From assembly GCF_004792685.1 (NCBI RefSeq), contig NZ_SRXT01000004.1, positions 248,001-312,000 on the forward strand: a stretch of DNA of 64,000 nt, in the 5' to 3' direction. The DNA is from Sphingomonas gei (GTDB lineage: Bacteria > Pseudomonadota > Alphaproteobacteria > Sphingomonadales > Sphingomonadaceae). Shown one piece after another: positions 50,893 through 58,430 of the stretch. The stretch's first letter is position 1, and every line of letters starts with the position of its first letter. The notes under the pieces were generated by a model, which was not told the DNA's origin, searched no databases, and was given only the letters and a program-made list of their open reading frames with translations. The position numbers and the translations under genes were made by a program.

Positions 50893-53040
50893 TCACTTGG
50901 ATTTCAGGAAGACCGGCGGCGTGTAGGCGCCGTTGGTCGCGACGTCCCACACTTCGACTCGCGCCCATTTGCGGCCGCGCAGGTCGATCCGCTTCTCGAT
51001 CGTGCGGCTGCCGAACGGCGCGCTGCCGGCCAGGTCGATGCGATCGCGATAGACCTTGGTGCCGTCGCCGCTGACGATTTCGGCGAAGGCGAGCGGAAAG
51101 GTCCATTCGACGTTGGCGCGCACCAGGGTGTTGCGCCCGAACGCGGCTTCTTCGCCGCTCTTCGCGCCGTCGATGGTGAATTCGGGGATCAGCACTTCGC
51201 CGGTGGTGGTGAAGAAGCGCCCGCCGCGCAGTGCGTCGAGCACTGTGGGCCACCCGTCGGCGTAGCGGGGAAGCGGACCGTCGAGCCGCAGATAGTTGAT
51301 GTTCATATGCGCGTAGAGCTCGCTCTCGGCCGAGATCTGGAACACGTCGACTTCGCCCGGCGCGAACTTGCGCTCGGAAGGCTTGGCCGCCCAATTGTTC
51401 ATGTCGTCGAGCGTGTCGAGCACGCGCCAGCCGAGGCGCGGCTGCGAATAATCCACCGGCATGTTCTTCCACGCGCCGCCGAGGAAACGGTCGCTCTTGA
51501 AGAACGCAGTGTCCTTGTGCGAGTCGGGGAAGCCATAGGAGCCCTTGATCCGCGGGTGCGCGGTCCACATCAAGCCGTGCTCGGCCTCCATCAGCTTGAG
51601 CACGTCGTCCTGCGAGCCGACATGATAGACCTTGCCGAGCACCGGATCGTCCTCGACGAAAGGTTGCCCTTCCTTGCGGTCCAGCGTCCAATAAACGGGT
51701 TTGGGGAAGAAGCTGAGCCAATGCCCGCCGAGATGGACGTTGGGCTCCTCGCCCGGGAGCAGCAGCAACTTGTCGTCCGACAGCCGGGCGGTCTCGGTGT
51801 GCATCGTCTTGAGCAGCGTCAGCCGGTCGCCGGCACGATCGAGCGCCTCGCGCCCCAGATGAAGCTCGGCCAGATGGACGATCTCGACGTTCATCGCCTT
51901 GAAGCGCTTGACGAAGTCGGGTGCCTCGAGCCCGTCGGGAATGCCGGTCGATTGCTGGAACCGCGCGGTGTTGAGATAGGCCTCGGTGTGCTCGACATGG
52001 TAATGGCTGCTGAAGGTGTGATGCCCTTCGAGTGCCTTGAAGCGATCGTCCCGGGTATAGGCCAATGCGGCCTTGGTGACGCTCGCGGCATCGCCGCCGT
52101 CGGGCAGCAGGAACACGCCCATGTCCTGTTGCGATCCGGGCGGGGCGTTGACCCAGGGCACCCAGCGGCGATCGCCCTCCAGCGTCTGCCGCACGCCGAA
52201 GCCGGTGCGCCCGCTGAGATTGCGATAGTCGCTGCCATACCAGGTCGAATTGTCGTTATTGGCGTAATCGAGCGGGTAATAATATTGGTGCGGCGGCGGC
52301 ACGATGCCTAGCGAACCGCCGCCGGTTCCTTCCGCCACGATCATGCGCGCGCGGACCTTGGGCGAGACCGCCGGCTTGCGCGACGCATCGCCTTCCTGGC
52401 GGACCAGCGCATCGGCCATGTCGGTGAAGGCGATCGAGCGCCATGGCAGCGCCGCCGAGGATGCGACGCTGAGGCCGGTATCGAAGGTATAGGCAGTCGC
52501 CGGGCGCTGCGTCGCCATTACCATCGCCGCACGAACCAGTCGCGAGCCGGGGTAGATCGTGAACTGATAACTGCCCGAGAACGGTCCCGCCGTCGCGCCG
52601 CCGACGATCACCCGGGTATAGCCGCCCTCGGCGCGGACGCTGATGTCGCTACGCGTCAGGGTCAGCGGGAAGCTCTCGAACGGGCGCGTGCGGGGATTGT
52701 CGAAGAAGATCGTCCAGCCCTGCTTGAGGTCGCGCGTGCCGACCGTGACCACGCCGGCGGGATCGACCCCGCCGATAACCGTCTTGCCTGCAACGGAGAG
52801 CGCGCTGATCAGCGGCTTGCTCCGATCGAGCGAAAGGACAAGCTGCGCCCGCTCGCCTTGCGCCGAAGGCCAGTCGATCGTCACTGCGTCCTGTGTCCGC
52901 GCGACCCGCACATCCCCGGGTAGCGCCTGCGGCTGACTGAACGCGGCCACCTGCGCATTCGCCGTATCGATCGCGATGAAGCTAGTTGTCGCCAGAGCGG
53001 CAGCGAGCTGAAGCGCCACGAACATTCGATTCTTGCTCAA
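50893..53040 (-). CDS. CehA/McbA-family metallohydrolase, exported
   Basis: A 715-residue protein with a signal peptide ending IDTANAQ. The N-terminal 300 residues are beta-rich (LVLSLDRSKPLISALSV). The hydrolase part is PHP-like: HHTFSSHYHVEHTEAY, DRLTLLKTMHTETARLSDDKLLLLPGEEPNVHLGGHW, a long insertion, then MWTAHPRIKGSYGF and FQISAESELYAHMN; these His, Asp and Glu residues could bind two metals. Family members include carbaryl hydrolases, but most are untested and found in glycan loci. Operon position after the TonB receptor (73 nt) suggests it acts on the imported or surface-bound compound. Confidence 0.85.
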   Translation of the reverse strand: MSKNRMFVALQLAAALATTSFIAIDTANAQVAAFSQPQALPGDVRVARTQDAVTIDWPSAQGERAQLVLSLDRSKPLISALSVAGKTVIGGVDPAGVVTVGTRDLKQGWTIFFDNPRTRPFESFPLTLTRSDISVRAEGGYTRVIVGGATAGPFSGSYQFTIYPGSRLVRAAMVMATQRPATAYTFDTGLSVASSAALPWRSIAFTDMADALVRQEGDASRKPAVSPKVRARMIVAEGTGGGSLGIVPPPHQYYYPLDYANNDNSTWYGSDYRNLSGRTGFGVRQTLEGDRRWVPWVNAPPGSQQDMGVFLLPDGGDAASVTKAALAYTRDDRFKALEGHHTFSSHYHVEHTEAYLNTARFQQSTGIPDGLEAPDFVKRFKAMNVEIVHLAELHLGREALDRAGDRLTLLKTMHTETARLSDDKLLLLPGEEPNVHLGGHWLSFFPKPVYWTLDRKEGQPFVEDDPVLGKVYHVGSQDDVLKLMEAEHGLMWTAHPRIKGSYGFPDSHKDTAFFKSDRFLGGAWKNMPVDYSQPRLGWRVLDTLDDMNNWAAKPSERKFAPGEVDVFQISAESELYAHMNINYLRLDGPLPRYADGWPTVLDALRGGRFFTTTGEVLIPEFTIDGAKSGEEAAFGRNTLVRANVEWTFPLAFAEIVSGDGTKVYRDRIDLAGSAPFGSRTIEKRIDLRGRKWARVEVWDVATNGAYTPPVFLKSK

Positions 53041-53113
53041 AACTATCTCTCCTGTCCGGCCGACCGGGCGGCCGCGTCTGTCTTGCCTGTGAGCCGAGGC
53101 GAACGAAGTGCAC

Positions 53114-55900
53114 TTAAAAGTTGAAGCGAACCCCGAGCGAATAGGTCGTGTCGTCGTTACGGACCTCGCGGACGAAATCCTCGCGCGATTCGAAGTTGCG
53201 GGTCCGCTGTCCGGTAACGTTGGTCCCTGCCAGGCTCACGGTGATGTTCGACGTCAGGTCGTAATTCAAGCCGAAGTCGAGGCGTCCCGCCGCACGGATA
53301 CCGTTGAGCCCGACCGGGATCGAGACCGGCCGGAGCGACAGGCCGTTGGTGATGTCGGCGTCGAAATATTGCGAGCGATAGGTGTAGATCGCTCGCGCCG
53401 AGACACCGTATTTCTCGTAGATCAGCCCGGCGTTGAAATTATATTTGGAGACGCCGAGCAGCGGCAGGCCCTGGAGCCGGTCGCCGGGCGTCGTCACTTC
53501 GCTGTCGATGATCGTGAAGTTGCCGATCAGGCCGGCCCCGTCCAGCCCCTCCGGAAGGAAATCGAGGAACAGCTGCCCGCCGACTTCGATGCCCTTGATC
53601 TTGGCCGAGCCAAGGTTGCGCGGCGTCGAGATCACATATTGCAGGCTGTCGATCGTCCGCACCTCGGTACCGGTAATCACCCGGTCCTTGATGTCGCGAT
53701 AGAAGGCCACCGCGGAGACGTAGTTGCTGCGCCCGAAATAATATTCGAGCGACGCATCGTAGCTGTCGGCCTTTTGCGGCTTGAGGTCGGGATTGCCGCC
53801 CGACCCGGAGTTCTGGATCGTGTTGACGTAGGATACGACATAGCTGAGGCCGGGATTGAGCTGGCCGAAGCTGGGCCGCGACAGCGTCTTCGAATAATTG
53901 AAGCGCGCCTGCAGACCGCCGCCGAACTTGATTCGCGCGCTGGCATTGGGGAGCAGGTCGGTGTCGCTGGTCGAGCGATTGACCAATACCACTCGTGACG
54001 TGCTGGTTACCGGATCGGTCACGCGTCCTGCTCCGGCGATGGTGCGGTCGGTCCGCGTGAGGCGGGCGCCGACCATGCCGTCGACCGAGATCGTGTCGGA
54101 CAGCCCGAACGCGTACCCTGCCTGCAGGAAGCCGGCATAGGCTTTCTCCTGCGCGTCATAGTCGCGAGTCGGGTCGAACGCCGGGGTGTCCGGGGAGATG
54201 CGGTACAGCGTCCGGAACTGCCGCTTGATCGACTCCTTCAACAGATATTCGGGGTCGATCTGCAGGAAGGACGCGCCCTCGTTCATCTGCGGAACGCCGG
54301 GCGCCTGCGCCAGAATATCGGCAGGAAGGCCCGCGGTGGCCAGCGGCGTGACGAACGAGCCGCCCGGTGCCGGCGGGCCGCCGAGATATTGCTCGAAATC
54401 CGCCTTGCGTCTGGCGACGCGCACACCGCCCTGGATATAGTCGAGGACGCCGTCGAAGTCGTACTTCATGTCGCTCATGACCGACCACAAGGTGCCGCGG
54501 CTGCGGTTGATGTCTTCGGTCATGCCGTTGACGAAGGTCAGGCCGGCCGGATCGTTCATCGGATTGCCGGGCATCGTCGCCTGAACTTCGTGATCCACGT
54601 CGCGAACCTGGATGAGTTCGGGGATGCGCTTGCCGATATCGACACGGAAGCTGTTGTTCCGGCTCGTCGACGATTCATAGGAGAAGTCGGTGTTCCAGGT
54701 GAGTGCGCCGAATTCCTTGTTGAAGCCGGTAGCCATCACATAGATGTCGGTGCTGGCCTTGTTGGCCACCGTCGCAGTGTAATATTCGAGATTGCGCGCG
54801 GTGTAGCCGGTCGCGTTGCACAGCCGCTGGATCGTGCCGGTTCCGGTCGGGTTGGCGGGGCCGCGGAGGTTCGAGGTGTAATAGCCGTCGGGGCCGACCG
54901 CGAAGTCTTCGCAAGTGTCGCCGGCTTGCGCCTGGAAAGACGTGGCTGTGAAGCCGCGGAAGGTCGGACGCGCCTGGAAGACGTTGCCGCGATATCCGGC
55001 GTATAATCCTTCGACATAGATCTTCGTGCTCGTATCGGGCGCCCATTCGACCGAGAAATTGGCTTGCGGGCGTTCGTAATGGCCGAACTCGGTGGCGGCC
55101 GCGAAGCCCGTGGGCGATTGTAGATTGGGCGTGGTGCTCCCCGGAGCGGCGTTGGTGCTCCGGGTCCAGTCGTTCCAGGCGATCGGCCGGGCATATTCGT
55201 TGCGCTGGTAGGACAGGCTGGCCATCGCCGCGATATCGCCGATGCCGGTCGACCACCGGTTTGCCGCGAGCAGGCTCACCGCCGGGTTGATCGTGTTCTT
55301 GGAGCCGGCTTCCTGCAGATAGGTCGCGCGCGCGCTGCCCGATAGGGTCAGCTCCTTGAAGTCGAGCGCCCGGCGCAGGCGCAGATTGACGCCGCCCGCG
55401 ACGCCGCCTTCGATTCGCTCCGCCGAATTGGACTTGTAGACGTCGACTCCAGCGAGCGCTTCCGCCGGCAGGTCCTGGAAGGCGAAGCCGCGCCCGACCC
55501 CGGTGAAGATCTCGCGGCCGTTCAGCGTGGTGACGATGTCGTCGAGGCCGCGGATACGCGCGCCGACGATCTCGTTGTTGCCGCCGACCACCACCTGCAC
55601 GCCGGGAACACGCTGGAGCGCCGACGCAGTGGTCAGATCGGGAAGCTTGCCGATATCCTCGGCGACGATCGAATCGACCACGGCGGTCGACTCGCGCTTG
55701 ATCTCGGCGGCGCGGGCAAGGCTCTGCCGGATGCCGGTAACGACGATTTCACTCGCACCGTCCTGCGGATCCGCTGCCGTCGGGGAATCGGCTTGCTGGT
55801 TAGCCACCGGATCCGGCGCCGCCGCCGTCTGCGCGATTGCCGCATGTGCGCCGCCTGCCAGCGCGATCATCGCCACTGAGGCGCGAAGCCAAACCTTCAA
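53114..55900 (-). CDS. TonB-dependent outer-membrane receptor
   Basis: A 928-residue receptor that imports a ligand across the outer membrane with TonB energy. Signal peptide (SVAMIALAGGAHAAIAQ), TonB-box-like EIVVTGIRQSLARA, plug domain with LPDLTTASALQRVPGVQVVVGGNNEIVGARIRGL, and a barrel ending in SLGVRFNF with the terminal aromatic. LARAAEIKRESTAVVDSI and LNPGLSYVV... are typical of the TonB-Xanth-Caul subgroup used for carbohydrates and related compounds. The start is TTG at 55900 behind GGGAGAGG. A GntR half-palindrome lies about 20 bp upstream. Confidence 0.95.
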   Translation of the reverse strand: MKVWLRASVAMIALAGGAHAAIAQTAAAPDPVANQQADSPTAADPQDGASEIVVTGIRQSLARAAEIKRESTAVVDSIVAEDIGKLPDLTTASALQRVPGVQVVVGGNNEIVGARIRGLDDIVTTLNGREIFTGVGRGFAFQDLPAEALAGVDVYKSNSAERIEGGVAGGVNLRLRRALDFKELTLSGSARATYLQEAGSKNTINPAVSLLAANRWSTGIGDIAAMASLSYQRNEYARPIAWNDWTRSTNAAPGSTTPNLQSPTGFAAATEFGHYERPQANFSVEWAPDTSTKIYVEGLYAGYRGNVFQARPTFRGFTATSFQAQAGDTCEDFAVGPDGYYTSNLRGPANPTGTGTIQRLCNATGYTARNLEYYTATVANKASTDIYVMATGFNKEFGALTWNTDFSYESSTSRNNSFRVDIGKRIPELIQVRDVDHEVQATMPGNPMNDPAGLTFVNGMTEDINRSRGTLWSVMSDMKYDFDGVLDYIQGGVRVARRKADFEQYLGGPPAPGGSFVTPLATAGLPADILAQAPGVPQMNEGASFLQIDPEYLLKESIKRQFRTLYRISPDTPAFDPTRDYDAQEKAYAGFLQAGYAFGLSDTISVDGMVGARLTRTDRTIAGAGRVTDPVTSTSRVVLVNRSTSDTDLLPNASARIKFGGGLQARFNYSKTLSRPSFGQLNPGLSYVVSYVNTIQNSGSGGNPDLKPQKADSYDASLEYYFGRSNYVSAVAFYRDIKDRVITGTEVRTIDSLQYVISTPRNLGSAKIKGIEVGGQLFLDFLPEGLDGAGLIGNFTIIDSEVTTPGDRLQGLPLLGVSKYNFNAGLIYEKYGVSARAIYTYRSQYFDADITNGLSLRPVSIPVGLNGIRAAGRLDFGLNYDLTSNITVSLAGTNVTGQRTRNFESREDFVREVRNDDTTYSLGVRFNF

Positions 55901-55918
55901 AGAACCTCTCCCTATAAG

Positions 55919-55929
55919 ATGTCATACAA
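55919..55929 (+). promoter_or_regulatory. Candidate GntR (FCD) operator before the TonB receptor
   Basis: ATGTCATACAA has GT-N3-AC symmetry, matching seven of the eight defined positions of the TNGT-N3-ACNA type site of FCD-domain GntR regulators, and shares TGTCATA with a site at the GntR gene itself. It lies 19 bp upstream of the receptor start codon. Confidence 0.4.
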
Positions 55930-56008
55930 CTCGGCCGTGATCTGTTGATCTTTCGGCAATGTCGGTGCCCGAACTGTCTTCAGGTCTGATATTTGCGGTG
56001 TGTTCGGC

Positions 56009-56848
56009 TCAGCCGGTCGAAGCGCCGGCCGCGATAAAGTCGTGAAGCCCGCGGTGCCGCTTGAGGCTTCCGCTCATATGGGTGTGTGCGGCAATCCGGG
56101 CGCGCTCGGGGTCGCGACAGATGATCGCGTCGAGGATGGCTTCATGTTCCGCACTGATCACTGCCTTGTAGCTGTCGCCGGCATAGGCCTGGCCCTGGCG
56201 CAGATACAGCGATCGCGGCGGAACCAGCCGCACCCCCAGAAAGTCGATCAGCTTGACGTAATAGGCGTTCTTGCTCGCCCGCGCGATGACGCTGTGGAAT
56301 TCGACATCGGCTTTCACCGAATCCTCCATGCCGACCGCAGCCTCCGCCAAAATCTTGAGCTGCTGCCGCATGTTCATCACGTCGACTTCGGTCCGCCGCT
56401 CGGCGGCCAGCGCCGCCATCTCGGTCTCGACGCACAGCCGAAGCTCGAGCAACTGGATCACGTCGCCGAGATTGTCGACCTCGTCGCGGGTGATCTGAAA
56501 CGCCTGGTATCGCGCAGTGTCACTGACGAAGAGGCCTTTGCCCTGGCGGGCTTCGACCAGGCCTTCCGCCGCCAACCGCGCCGCCGCTTCGCGGATCACG
56601 GTGCGGCTCACCCCCAGCACGTCGACGAACTCGGCTTCGGTCGGAAGCTGCGCGCCGGGCCAATAGGTGCCCGATACGATGCTGGCGCGGATATGTTCGC
56701 ACGCCGCCTCGACCAGCGATGGCCGCCGCTTGCGAAGCGATGGGCGATCGTCATGCGCAGCGTCGTTACCGGCTTGCCCCAAAAGCCCTCTCCTCTGTGC
56801 CGGTGCGAGTCTGCTCCGTGCCCCCCGACTGTAGCTGTTATCAGTCAT
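56009..56848 (-). CDS. GntR-family regulator with FCD ligand domain (FadR subfamily)
   Basis: A 279-residue repressor. The winged helix is VEAACEHIRASIVSGTYWPGAQLPTEAEFVDVLGVSRTVIREAAARLAAEGLVEARQGKGLFV (residues about 45-108), preceded by an unusual basic, low-complexity 40-residue N-terminus. The FCD domain runs from LLELRLCVETEMAALAAERR to HMSGSLKRHRGL with metal-binding positions E, H (DVEFHSVIARAS) and H (SAEHEAILDAI, AHTHM). FCD regulators usually sense sugar acids or other organic acids. It is transcribed towards the receptor operon and is divergent from the DUF4861 gene. Confidence 0.92.
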   Translation of the reverse strand: MTDNSYSRGARSRLAPAQRRGLLGQAGNDAAHDDRPSLRKRRPSLVEAACEHIRASIVSGTYWPGAQLPTEAEFVDVLGVSRTVIREAAARLAAEGLVEARQGKGLFVSDTARYQAFQITRDEVDNLGDVIQLLELRLCVETEMAALAAERRTEVDVMNMRQQLKILAEAAVGMEDSVKADVEFHSVIARASKNAYYVKLIDFLGVRLVPPRSLYLRQGQAYAGDSYKAVISAEHEAILDAIICRDPERARIAAHTHMSGSLKRHRGLHDFIAAGASTG

Positions 56849-56855
56849 ATGACAA
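56845..56855 (-). promoter_or_regulatory. Candidate GntR autoregulatory site at its own start codon
   Basis: TTGTCATATGA on the minus strand, inside a perfect 10-bp palindrome GTCATATGAC (56844-56853) that includes the ATG of the GntR gene. It resembles the site before the TonB receptor (shared TGTCATA). Binding here would repress the regulator itself and could affect the divergent DUF4861 promoter. Confidence 0.4.
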
Positions 56856-56958
56856 CTTAAATAAATTCGGTTTATAATGGGAGCGCGCAAGCCGATTCGA
56901 AGCGGCAATGCCCACCGTGCCTCTGGCGGCGACCGGAAGCAGCAAAAGGAGAGGCTCG

Positions 56959-57918
56959 ATGCGAAATTTGATCGTTCGGAGCGCATTCGCGGCGCTGGCG
57001 ATACCGGTGGCCATGGCGCTGCCGCTGCCTGGTTCGGCGCAGCGCGCAGACGCGCCCTCAATGCCTGCCGCCACGGGCAGCTTGCCACCGCCGCCCAGCC
57101 GGGAAGCCCAGGCTGCGGTGGTGCTTGCCGACTATCGCTATGACGATCTGCTGTGGGAGAATGATCGCACTGCGCATCGGATCTATGGGCACGCGCTCGA
57201 GGCAGCGGAGCCGCCTTCCGGCTCGGGGATCGATTCCTGGGGCAAGAATGTCGGCTGGCCCTTCGCCGATCGCCAGCTGCGCAGCGGCGATCAGCACGGC
57301 TATCGCGGGGAAGGTCTGGATTTCTACAATGTCGGCTCGACTCGCGGCGCCGGCGGGCTCGGCATCTGGCACGACAACAAGCTGTGGACTTCGCGCAACT
57401 ATGTCCGGCATCGCATCCTGTCGCCGGGCGGAAAGTCCGCCGATTTCACGGTCGATTATGCGCCGTGGCCGGTCGGCGTGAGCCGCAGGGTCTGGGAAAC
57501 GCGGCGTTTCACCCTCCCGCTCGGCACGCATTTCACGCGCATGGTCTCGACGATCGCGTCCGACGATTCGAAGCCGATGCTGGTCGGCATCGGCATCGGC
57601 AAAAGGACCACCGGCCAGGGGGCCGGCGACCTTACCGTCGACCGGGCGAGAGGCCTGCTATCCTGGTGGGGCCCGGCGGAGGGCGATCATGGCCGCATGG
57701 CGATTGCGCTTCGCGTCGATCCCGCGATGATCGCCGAGATACGGGCCGACGCGGACAATCACCTGGTCCTGTTGCGGGTCACGCCCGGAAAGCCGTTCGT
57801 CTATTATTCGGGCTCGGCGTGGGACAAGGGGCAGGGCGCCTTCCGCACCCGCCGGCAATGGGATGCCTATGCCGCGGGCGAGAATCTGGACTTCGGGATC
57901 TCGAGGGACACACCTTAG
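56959..57918 (+). CDS. DUF4861 exported protein
   Basis: A 319-residue protein with a signal peptide (VRSAFAALAIPVAMALPLPGSAQ). It begins with LADYRYDDLLWENDRTAHRIYGHALE and includes GIDSWGKNVGWPFADRQL, GEGLDFYNVGSTRGAGGLGIW, TRRFTLPLGTHFTRMVSTI and GKPFVYYSGSAWDKGQGAFRTRRQWDAYA, the recognisable DUF4861 pattern found in glycan-degradation loci of Bacteroidetes and sphingomonads. The fold is beta-sandwich-like. AAGGAGAGG precedes the ATG at 56959. It is divergent from the GntR gene (110 bp). Activity is unknown; aromatic residues suggest carbohydrate binding. Confidence 0.85.
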   Translation: MRNLIVRSAFAALAIPVAMALPLPGSAQRADAPSMPAATGSLPPPPSREAQAAVVLADYRYDDLLWENDRTAHRIYGHALEAAEPPSGSGIDSWGKNVGWPFADRQLRSGDQHGYRGEGLDFYNVGSTRGAGGLGIWHDNKLWTSRNYVRHRILSPGGKSADFTVDYAPWPVGVSRRVWETRRFTLPLGTHFTRMVSTIASDDSKPMLVGIGIGKRTTGQGAGDLTVDRARGLLSWWGPAEGDHGRMAIALRVDPAMIAEIRADADNHLVLLRVTPGKPFVYYSGSAWDKGQGAFRTRRQWDAYAAGENLDFGISRDTP

Positions 57919-58010
57919 CGAGGTTGCTGTCGGTTCCCGAACCGACCCTCCCGTCGTCGCAGGCGCGGCGTCCTTCGTGGACCGGGTGCCCGAAGGCAAG
58001 TCTCGCTAAG
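57914..58010. repeat. 9-bp inverted repeat flanking the DUF4861 3' region
   Basis: CTTAGCGAG at 57914-57922, containing the DUF4861 stop, is matched by CTCGCTAAG at 58002-58010, 12 nt before the tRNA-Thr 3' end. An 79-bp GC-rich loop separates them. It may form a distal hairpin; it has no T-tract. Confidence 0.4.
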
Positions 58011-58022
58011 CCTTTGAAAAAA

Positions 58023-58097
<75 letters not shown>

Positions 58098-58188
58098 ACT
58101 CGCCGGTCGGGGACCGGGCGGGAGGGGCCTATGTGCTTGGGGGCGAGTGATTGTCAACCCGAAGCCGGCCGGTTTATCGGTGCTCCGC

Positions 58189-58326
58189 ATGAACGATGCG
58201 GAAAAACAGGCCCGGCGCGCCGAGGCGCTGCGAGCCAATCTCAGGAAACGCAAGCAGCAGGCGCGTGCGCAGGCCGAGCCTCAGCGCGACTTCACCCAGC
58301 CTGCGGCGGACGATCCCAAGGCATAG
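58189..58326 (+). CDS. Small basic protein, unknown function
   Basis: A 45-residue protein: MNDAEKQARRAEALRANLRKRKQQARAQAE then a short acidic tail. The first 30 residues are a charged helix with R-x-x-A-L-R-x-N-L-x-K-R-K-x-Q-A-R, a core I associate with short conserved proteins of sphingomonads near tRNA or murA genes. No clear ribosome binding site is seen before the ATG. It overlaps by 46 bp a small membrane-protein frame on the other strand. Confidence 0.55.
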   Translation: MNDAEKQARRAEALRANLRKRKQQARAQAEPQRDFTQPAADDPKA

Positions 58327-58430
58327 CCCTTGTCGATCAGGACGTGCGGGCCCATCAGGTACATCGCCATGGTGACGGCACCCGCCAGGAACCACATCAT
58401 CCGATTGGCGCGACCTTCGCTTCCAACCAT
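58281..58430 (-). CDS. Possible small membrane protein overlapping the aminopeptidase P end
   Basis: A 49-residue frame starting at ATG 58430 inside the last 34 bases of the aminopeptidase gene, in another frame. It encodes one hydrophobic helix (MMWFLAGAVTMAMYLMGPHVLI) followed by a short polar tail. The overlap suggests translational coupling. Its 3' end overlaps the small basic gene on the plus strand by 46 bp, which lowers confidence that both are real. No family recognised. Confidence 0.35.
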   Translation of the reverse strand: MVGSEGRANRMMWFLAGAVTMAMYLMGPHVLIDKGYALGSSAAGWVKSR

